In this document: piece after piece, positions 1 through 5,199 of the stretch
How the letters are laid out: every line of letters begins with the position of its first letter
Numbering within the stretch: the stretch's first letter is position 1
Assembly: GCA_038210245.1 (NCBI GenBank)
Contig: JBBQWW010000018.1
Location: 1 to 44,915, forward strand
Direction: 5' to 3'
DNA length: 44,915 nt
Source of the DNA: Bog-756 sp038210245
GTDB taxonomy: Bacteria; Actinomycetota; Acidimicrobiia; Acidimicrobiales; RAAP-2
Translations under genes and position numbers: made by a program
The notes under the pieces: model-generated
The model's input: only the letters and a program-made list of their open reading frames with translations
The model's database searches: none
Told to the model about the DNA's origin: nothing

Positions 1-330
1 AGGTCACCTCGATGCGGTCGATTCCGCGCGATACTGACGACACAGAAAGTGCCTCCTTGTGCTGGTTGGAAATGTGACTTCGAACATCACCATTTTCCCA
101 GCAAGGGAGGCTCTTTCCGCGGATGCGCGCCTATCGGATCAGGCGATCAATCGGTGTATCCAGGCTAAACCCATGCCTTGCGCAGGTTCACAGCTCGGCA
201 GATGCGCTCGCGATAGTTGGCGAACCCCGGAGTGGGTCTTCAAATATGCGACCCACAACCGGGAGCGACGCAGGCGGAGGAGATACCCACCGAATGACCG
301 ATCGCACGAGCCTGCGGGTTCGTTCTCGGC
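1..330. other. gene-free left edge with IS-end-like sequence
   Basis: No convincing gene is visible here. Short open frames on the plus strand are rich in Arg and Pro without any family motif and look like GC artefacts. The only clear structure is the inverted repeat at 45-117, listed separately. Base composition is less GC-biased than in the core genes further right, in keeping with accessory or decayed DNA. Confidence 0.5.
45..117. repeat. imperfect long inverted repeat, possible IS end or MITE remnant
   Basis: The left arm at 45-74 (starts GAAAGTGCCTCC) is the near reverse complement of the right arm at 91-117 (ends GGAGGCTCTTTC), with a spacer of about 16 bases. The arms differ by a few mismatches and small indels. 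Paired ends of this kind are seen at insertion-sequence termini and in miniature elements. No transposase is present in the window, so this is either a remnant, the end of an element lying further left, or a strong terminator hairpin. Confidence 0.5.
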
Positions 331-873
331 TCAGAAACGGTAATGGAGGTGAACGACGCCACTGCCAAAGCGGCGTTCCTCCAATAGCTCGAGCTCACCA
401 TGGACGCCGGCGGGCAGGGCGCGCTTACCACCGCCCACCAGCACCGGCCCGAGGAAGAGATGGCACTCGTCGACCAGCCCCTCGGCGATCGCCTGGCCAG
501 CGAGGTCGGCCCCGCCGATTGAGATGTCGGACCGCGAGCTCTCCTTCAGGCGCCTGATCGCCGTGCCGTCGAACTCGCGCTCGATGCGGGTTCTCGCGCT
601 GGACACCGTCTGCAGCGTCCTGGAGTAGACAACTTTCTTAGCAGCCCGCCAGATCTCCGCGTAGTCCCGGTACACCCCCGCATGGTCGCCGGTTTCCCAC
701 CAGACCATCGTCTCGTACATACGCCGCCCGTACAGATAAGTGCCGACGGGCCGCTCAATGTCGTTGACGAACGCGTGCACCTCCTCATCCGGCTCTGCCC
801 AGTCGAATGTGCCCTCCCCATCCTCGACGTAGCCGTCGAGCGACGCGAGCGCCACATAGGTCAGCCTGGCCAT
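331..873 (-). CDS. dihydrofolate-reductase-fold protein (RibD C-terminal family)
   Basis: A 180-residue protein of the RibD C-terminal/dihydrofolate-reductase superfamily. It opens with a first strand and loop of the form YVALASLDGYVED, followed by FDWAEPD. A YGRRMYETM segment lies in the middle, and the C-terminal half carries ISIGGADLAGQAI, the nucleotide-binding glycine stretch, then ECHLFLGPVLVGGG. Many such proteins are NADPH-dependent reductases of unknown substrate, so true DHFR activity should not be assumed. The ATG at 873 is preceded by GGGAGAAGG, which supports this start. It lies about 200 bases downstream of a second member of the same superfamily on the same strand; the two are not close copies. 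Family assignment is firm, substrate is unknown. Confidence 0.85.
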   Translation of the reverse strand: MARLTYVALASLDGYVEDGEGTFDWAEPDEEVHAFVNDIERPVGTYLYGRRMYETMVWWETGDHAGVYRDYAEIWRAAKKVVYSRTLQTVSSARTRIEREFDGTAIRRLKESSRSDISIGGADLAGQAIAEGLVDECHLFLGPVLVGGGKRALPAGVHGELELLEERRFGSGVVHLHYRF

Positions 874-1077
874 TTGAAACCTTCTCCCGAGCTCCTTGCG
901 GAAGGCGAGTCCGCGCTCATCGCCAGAATCCGCAGGGCCGTGATCACGGTCGGCCCAAATCCCACCAGGACCCAGCGTGCTGCGACCCTTCCGGCGGTCT
1001 GGGGTGGTACCCCTTCCCGACGAATGGGACGGTCCGGCCCTGGCGTTCGGGGCATGGTCGCCCGTTCGTTCGCAGGA

Positions 1078-1737
1078 TCATCGGCGCGTGAAGGTCAGGT
1101 GAGTGACGCCAATCGGGGATGAAACGGCCTCGCTGTCGTAGCGCTCCTCAATACCTTCGAGGCCGTCCCACAGTCGGACTCCGCGGCCGAGAATGATGGG
1201 AACCAAGACGACGTGCAGGGTGTCGATGAGGTCGGCGGCGAGGAATTCACGGACCACCGTCGGCCCACCACCGATGCGCACGTCGAGGTCACCAGCTGCC
1301 TCCCGGGCCAATGTGAGGGTCTCCTGCGGAGAGGCGTCAACGAAATGGAACACATTGCCGCCTTCCATCTCGATCGACGGGCGCGGATAGTGCGTCAGCA
1401 CGAACACTGGCGTATGGAACGGCGGGTTCGGGCCCCACCAGCCCCGCCACTCGTCGTCGGTGCCGACATCGCTCCACGGGCCGGTCTGTGGCCCGAATTT
1501 GCCCCGGCCCATGATTTCCGCACCGAACCCGACATCCAGGCGTTCCGCGAACGCGTTGTCGACACCGGTCGTGCCCCCAGCTTGACCCGCGATGATCGAG
1601 TGCCCGAACCGGGTGGGGAACACCCACTCGTGCAGGCGATGGCCGGCATGGCCGAACGGGGCGTCGAGCGTGAGGTCTTCGCCGGTTCCGAACCCGTCCA
1701 GGGAGATCGAGAAGTTGTGGACACGGACCTGGGACAT
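1078..1737 (-). CDS. dihydrofolate-reductase-fold protein, divergent from HxlR regulator
   Basis: A 219-residue protein beginning MSQVRVHNFSISLDGFGTG. It belongs to the same superfamily as the gene at 331-873 but to a longer subgroup: it has an EIMGRGKFGPQ segment, a tryptophan-rich insertion (WRGWWGPNPPF), the cofactor-binding stretch DVRIGGGPTVVREFL, and a C-terminal HVVLVPIILGRGVRLWDG. A longer open frame exists upstream, but the ATG at 1737 is preferred because CGGAGG lies about seven bases before it and the extension has no family similarity. It is transcribed divergently from an HxlR-type regulator through a compact shared promoter region, suggesting that the regulator controls it. It is probably an NADPH-dependent reductase induced by some electrophile or drug; the substrate is unknown. 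Confidence 0.85.
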   Translation of the reverse strand: MSQVRVHNFSISLDGFGTGEDLTLDAPFGHAGHRLHEWVFPTRFGHSIIAGQAGGTTGVDNAFAERLDVGFGAEIMGRGKFGPQTGPWSDVGTDDEWRGWWGPNPPFHTPVFVLTHYPRPSIEMEGGNVFHFVDASPQETLTLAREAAGDLDVRIGGGPTVVREFLAADLIDTLHVVLVPIILGRGVRLWDGLEGIEERYDSEAVSSPIGVTHLTFTRR

Positions 1738-1760
1738 GGCGGCCTCCGAAGAGTTAGTGA

Positions 1761-1815
1761 TTGCAATATGCAACCGGTTCCGCTTACGGTAGTAGGAGCA
1801 GTGGTGGCTTGCAAG
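1761..1815. promoter_or_regulatory. overlapping face-to-face promoters with two TTGCA palindromes
   Basis: For the rightward HxlR gene, a -35 TTGCAA at 1761-1766 and a -10 TACGGT at 1785-1790 are 18 bases apart. For the leftward reductase, a -35 TTGCAA (plus-strand 1809-1814) and a -10 TACCGT (plus-strand 1786-1791) are 17 bases apart. The two -10 boxes therefore lie on top of each other on opposite strands. Each -35 sits inside a palindrome: TTGCA-ATA-TGCAA at 1761-1773 and CTTGCAAG at 1808-1815. The palindromes are seen directly; their use as HxlR operators is inference. Confidence 0.55.
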
Positions 1816-1832
1816 TACTTTCGGAGGAGCGC

Positions 1833-2348
1833 ATGGATACCGCCCCACGCTCGGGATGCCCGATCAACGCCGCCGTCGAGGTACTCGGCGACCCGTGGGC
1901 GATGCTCGTCCTGCGCGACATCATGTTCGGCAACCGCCGCTACTTTCGCGAGCTGGTCGCCGGCTCTGAAGAGGGCATCGCCACCAACATCCTCGCCAGC
2001 CGCCTGAAGCAACTGGTGACTGCCGGGCTGCTCACCCGGGCCGACGCCCGGCGCGGACAGCGGGCGGCGTACTCGCTAACGGAAGCAGGCATCCAGGTGC
2101 TTCCGGTCATGGTCGCGCTCGGCGACTGGGGCCTGGCGCATCGCACCGGCGATCGCCGCCTCCGTGTTCGCGCTGAGCTGCTTCGCGACGGAGGCCCCGA
2201 GCTCGTCGGGGCGGTGATCGACGAACTGCGCGAACTCCATCTTGGCGTCCCGCTCAATCCGGAAACTCCCCGTGCCAGCGATCAGCTGCGCGCTGCCTAC
2301 GAGGCCGCTGTGCTCGAAAGGACGACCAGCGAGGTGGCCGAGAGCTGA
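1833..2348 (+). CDS. HxlR-family winged-helix transcriptional regulator
   Basis: A 171-residue regulator starting MDTAPRSGCPINAAVEVLGD. The N-terminal half is a standard HxlR winged helix: a cysteine at residue 9 followed by PINAAVEVLGDPWAMLVLRD, then FRELVAGSEEGIATNILASRLKQL (recognition-helix area) and the wing with GQRAAYSLTEAG. HxlR proteins often sense electrophiles or redox state through an N-terminal cysteine, and Cys9 is in the expected place. The C-terminal 60 residues are a helical extension present in some members. The start at 1833 is chosen because TCGGAGGAG precedes it and upstream residues do not fit the family. It is divergent from the reductase at 1078-1737, the typical layout of a regulator with its target gene. 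Confidence 0.9.
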   Translation: MDTAPRSGCPINAAVEVLGDPWAMLVLRDIMFGNRRYFRELVAGSEEGIATNILASRLKQLVTAGLLTRADARRGQRAAYSLTEAGIQVLPVMVALGDWGLAHRTGDRRLRVRAELLRDGGPELVGAVIDELRELHLGVPLNPETPRASDQLRAAYEAAVLERTTSEVAES

Positions 2349-2653
2349 CCGACCTCGAACTCATCGTCCGCATGAGTCCCAGCTGGGAAATCCCAACCCG
2401 GCCGATCTCTAGAAGCACGATTCCGGCGAGCGAACCGCGGCCCCGTGGCCGAAGTGTAGGTGCCTGGCCGCGGGCAGGCGACGATCACGAGCACTGCGCT
2501 GACTTCGTCCCGCCTGATGAATGTCGAGGTTGGTGAGGATGGCCCATGGCTTCTCGTGAAACATAGCGATGTCGAACCTGGAGAGCACCCCGCCCAAAGT
2601 GCGGTCGCCAGATCGATATATATTTGAGGGCACGTGAGAGATATACTAGGGGA
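2349..2653. other. intergenic region between hxlR-like gene and vapB
   Basis: About 300 bases without a supported gene. A 74-codon minus-strand frame at 2409-2633 has no recognisable motif and no ribosome binding site. The last 40 bases before vapB are notably AT-rich for this window (GATATATATTT, then GAGATATACT) and hold the putative vapBC promoter. Confidence 0.5.
2642..2647 (+). promoter_or_regulatory. -10 box TATACT of vapBC, probably leaderless
   Basis: TATACT lies six bases before the ATG of vapB at 2654, so transcription would start at or next to the start codon. No good -35 is seen at the usual distance. The related AT-rich motif GATATATAT 26 bases upstream could be half of an autoregulatory VapB operator. 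Leaderless mRNAs are common in actinobacteria, so this is plausible but inferred. Confidence 0.45.
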
Positions 2654-2860
2654 ATGAGCAAGCATCTGGTTGACATCGACAACGACCTTCTCGCCGAAGC
2701 CACCTCCGTCCTCGGGGCGTCGACGATGAAGGAGGCCGTCAACCGATCTCTGGAATCGGTGGTGTTGGCCGCTCGCCGTCGCAGCCATGCCGACCGCTTG
2801 GGAGCGATGGACGGGCTCGACCTGGATGATGCCACGGTGATGTCCGGCTCGTGGCGCTGA
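2654..2860 (+). CDS. vapB: VapB-type antitoxin
   Basis: A 68-residue protein beginning MSKHLVDIDNDLLAEA. It has the VapB layout: a short ribbon-helix-helix DNA-binding N terminus in which the first strand is KHLVDIDNDLL and the helices include TMKEAVNRSLESVV, then an acidic C terminus (MDGLDLDDATVMSGSWR) of the kind that wraps around the toxin's active site. The ATG at 2654 is preferred over an upstream start at 2624 because it begins exactly where the family domain begins. Its last ten bases overlap the toxin gene, giving coupled translation. The pair is expected to repress its own promoter. Located next to a tRNA in accessory DNA, a common place for such modules. Confidence 0.85.
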   Translation: MSKHLVDIDNDLLAEATSVLGASTMKEAVNRSLESVVLAARRRSHADRLGAMDGLDLDDATVMSGSWR

Positions 2861-3267
2861 ACGCCCGATATCTGGCCGACAAGAGCGCGCTCGCCCGCTT
2901 TCCTTATCCGGTCGTGGGGGCACGTCTCCGGCCGCTCCTCGAGGACGGCCTCATCGCCACCTGCGCCATCGTCGACCTCGAAGTGCTGTTCTCCAGCCGA
3001 AGGCTTTCTGACTACGAGGCGGTGCTCCTCGAACGTCGAAGTCTCGACAGCGTTCCGATCACGCCAGAGGTACTCGACCTCGCCATCGATCTCCAACACG
3101 AGCTGGCCAAGCGCGGACAACATCGTCTGGCCATCCCCGACCTCATCATCTCGGCAGCCGCCCGGTCGGCCGGACTCATCGTCCTCCACTACGACGCCGA
3201 CTTCGAACGGGTCGGGGCCGCCGGCGGTGCCGAACAGGAATGGGTCGCCCCCAGAGGCAGCATCTGA
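2851..3267 (+). CDS. vapC: VapC-type PIN-domain ribonuclease toxin
   Basis: A 138-residue PIN-domain protein with a GTG start. The acidic residues expected for a metal-dependent RNase are visible: Asp10 in the LADKSA opening, Glu44 in VDLEVLF, Asp97 in AIPDLIISA and Asp115 in HYDADFE. The length and the C-terminal HYDADFERV motif match the VapC subfamily. It overlaps the antitoxin gene by ten bases, as is usual in these operons. VapC toxins cleave tRNA or rRNA when freed from VapB; the target of this one cannot be read from the sequence. No catalytic residue appears lost, so the toxin is probably functional. Confidence 0.88.
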   Translation: MALNARYLADKSALARFPYPVVGARLRPLLEDGLIATCAIVDLEVLFSSRRLSDYEAVLLERRSLDSVPITPEVLDLAIDLQHELAKRGQHRLAIPDLIISAAARSAGLIVLHYDADFERVGAAGGAEQEWVAPRGSI

Positions 3268-3319
3268 CACGACTCTGCGACTCATCGGCGGGTTGCTTGG
3301 CGCGATGAGCAGTCTGACC

Positions 3320-3395
3320 TGGAGCCTGGGAGGAGAATCGAACTCCTGACCTACGCATTACGAGTGCGTTGCTCTACCGACTGAGCTACCCAGGC
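3320..3395 (-). tRNA. tRNA-Thr (anticodon CGT)
   Basis: On the minus strand the acceptor arms GCCTGGG and CCCAGGC pair. The anticodon stem ACGCA/TGCGT encloses the loop CTCGTAA, giving anticodon CGT, which reads ACG (threonine). A D-loop (AGCTCAGTCGGTAGAGC) and T-arm (GTTCGATTC) are present. Discriminator base T is followed by an encoded CCA at 3320-3322. The 3' end faces the accessory region at 1-3.3 kb. Confidence 0.95.
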
Positions 3396-3478
3396 GCGAG
3401 GCAACACGCTATCCGAACGGGCGCCGCTCCCCGGCCGACGGGCCCTTTGACCGGCCTCGCTACAGCCACTGCCGCCTT

Positions 3479-4579
3479 TCAGTCCACCATGCCCGACAGC
3501 TCCACCATCAGGGCGTCCATCAGTAGCGACTCGTTCGGGTTCCGACTCAGCGCTGCCGAAGCCTCGTGGATGGCCTCGACCTGGTGGACGGCCCGCCGGG
3601 CCTCGGCGGCGCTCCCCGAGGAGTGGGCCCCCTGATCGGCCCCGATGGTGTCGACCAGGCGGTCCCGGTACACCTCGGCCAGGGTGGCCAACCCGAACCG
3701 GAGGTCGTCGGTGCGCCAGCGCCGCTCCTCCCGCTTGTGCGCCTCCTCGACCTGCCTGCGCCCGGGGATGGACTTCGACCCCATGACCTCAGCCTGCTCG
3801 CCGAGAGCCTCCAGCTCGGCCGCGTGCTGCTGACGCAGTGGAGCCACCGCCTCGTCGGCCGCGGCCAGCAGCTCGGATGAGACCAAGGCCGCCGCCGCAC
3901 CGGACCCGTCCAACCGCGTGGGCACCGATCGCCACTGCTCCTGCCGCCCGACGAAGCCGGCGTCGCTGACCAGCAGGCGAGCCCGGTCAAGGCTCCCACC
4001 CGAGGCCCGGGCCACCGAGTCGGCGTGCTCCGGGTCGACGCCGTGCTCCACCAGCCAAGTCACCACTGTGGCCGGGCCCACGGCGTCGAATGGGACCTGG
4101 ACACACCGGCTCACGATGGTGGCCAGGTGCGGCGGGAGATCGTCGGCCAGGAGCACGAAGACCGTGGACGGCGGTGGCTCCTCCACGGTCTTCAGCAAGG
4201 CGGGGACCGAGTCGCGGGCCAGGTGGACGTCGGCCACCATCAGGACCTGTCGGGAGGCCTCGAGGGGCCGACGTTGGGCCCGGGTGACGATGGTCTGGGC
4301 ATCGGCCACGGTGATCGAGGCGCCGGTCCGCTCCACCACCACCAGATCGGGATGGGTACCGGCCAGGGCCCTCCGACAGGCGTTGCACGCCCCGCACCCT
4401 CCGTCGGGGCAGAGCAGCGCAGCAGCCAGCCCCCGGGCGGCCGCCCGCTTCCCCGAGCCCGGCGGACCGTGCAGAAGATAGGCGTGGACCGGTCGCTGAG
4501 CCGCCGCCACCAGCTGGGCCACCGCCCGGGGCTGTCCCACGACCTCCTCGAACAGAGACGGAACCGGGGGTCGGGTCAC
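3479..4579 (-). CDS. holB: DNA polymerase III subunit delta'
   Basis: A 366-residue clamp-loader subunit. The P-loop GPPGSGKR is at residues 38-45, followed by a zinc-module cysteine cluster (CPDGGCGACNAC), and the SRC motif of the clamp-loader arginine finger lies in TIVSRCVQVPF. Delta' works with delta and tau/gamma to load the beta sliding clamp on DNA. The GTG at 4579 is preferred because it overlaps the tmk stop codon in a GTGA arrangement; an ATG-type start 36 bases upstream would overlap tmk further. The C-terminal 150 residues are helical with a charged stretch (EEAHKREERRWR), typical of actinobacterial delta'. It is third in a topA-tmk-holB operon of replication genes. Confidence 0.92.
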   Translation of the reverse strand: MTRPPVPSLFEEVVGQPRAVAQLVAAAQRPVHAYLLHGPPGSGKRAAARGLAAALLCPDGGCGACNACRRALAGTHPDLVVVERTGASITVADAQTIVTRAQRRPLEASRQVLMVADVHLARDSVPALLKTVEEPPPSTVFVLLADDLPPHLATIVSRCVQVPFDAVGPATVVTWLVEHGVDPEHADSVARASGGSLDRARLLVSDAGFVGRQEQWRSVPTRLDGSGAAAALVSSELLAAADEAVAPLRQQHAAELEALGEQAEVMGSKSIPGRRQVEEAHKREERRWRTDDLRFGLATLAEVYRDRLVDTIGADQGAHSSGSAAEARRAVHQVEAIHEASAALSRNPNESLLMDALMVELSGMVD

Positions 4580-5199
4580 GACGGCCCACCCAGGCGTCCG
4601 TGGACGCCGCTCCACACCAGGTCGGCGACCTCGTCGATCGTCCGGCTGCCGTCCACCACCAGCCAGGGGGGGTCACCCTGGTCGGCCAAGCGTCGGTAGC
4701 CGTCGGCCACCCGTTGACGGAACCCGTCACCTGCGGCCTCCATCCGATCCTCCGCCGATCCGCTCCGCCGGGCCAGGCCCAGGGCCGGATCCACAGCCAC
4801 CAGCACCGTCAGATCAGCCGTCAGCCCCCCGGTGGCCCAGTCGATCAGGAGGCTCAGCTCCCCGAGGTCGAGTCCCCGGCCGTATCCCTGGTAGGCCAGC
4901 GTGGAGGCGGAGAACCGGTCGGTCACCACCCACTCCCCCCGGTCGAGGGCCGGGCGCACTACCTCGGCCACGTGCTCAGCCCGATCGGCGGCCATCAGGA
5001 GAGCCTCGGTGCGCTCAGCCACGGACGGGCGGTGGGGGTCGAGGAGGAGCTCCCGGAGGGATACCCCCAAGGCCGAGGCCCCGGGCTCGAAGGTGAGGAG
5101 GGCCCCCAGGCGGTCGGCCAGCAGCCGGGCCTGGGTGGACTTCCCGCACCCGTCGATCCCCTCGAGCGCGATGAGGCGACCCGGTGCGCTCCCCATCAC
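4576..5199 (-). CDS. tmk: thymidylate kinase
   Basis: A 207-residue dTMP kinase that makes dTDP from dTMP and ATP, a required step to dTTP. The P-loop is at residues 13-22 (EGIDGCGKST). The substrate-binding DR motif appears as VVTDRFSASTLAYQG, and a lid region with RRSGSAEDRME follows. The start is GTG at 5199, immediately followed by ATG at 5196; either is possible, and the gene begins directly after the topA stop codon with no spacer. Its stop overlaps the holB start. Length and motif order match the bacterial family throughout, so the gene appears intact. Confidence 0.95.
   Translation of the reverse strand: MMGSAPGRLIALEGIDGCGKSTQARLLADRLGALLTFEPGASALGVSLRELLLDPHRPSVAERTEALLMAADRAEHVAEVVRPALDRGEWVVTDRFSASTLAYQGYGRGLDLGELSLLIDWATGGLTADLTVLVAVDPALGLARRSGSAEDRMEAAGDGFRQRVADGYRRLADQGDPPWLVVDGSRTIDEVADLVWSGVHGRLGGPS

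Noticed and set aside
331..1737. Trimethoprim-resistance dihydrofolate reductase
   Set aside because: Both proteins belong to the RibD C-terminal group of the superfamily rather than true FolA; no evidence for folate reduction.
2409..2633. A 74-codon minus-strand frame between hxlR and vapB
   Set aside because: No ribosome site, no recognisable domain, and it covers the AT-rich promoter of vapBC. A decayed fragment is possible but cannot be shown.
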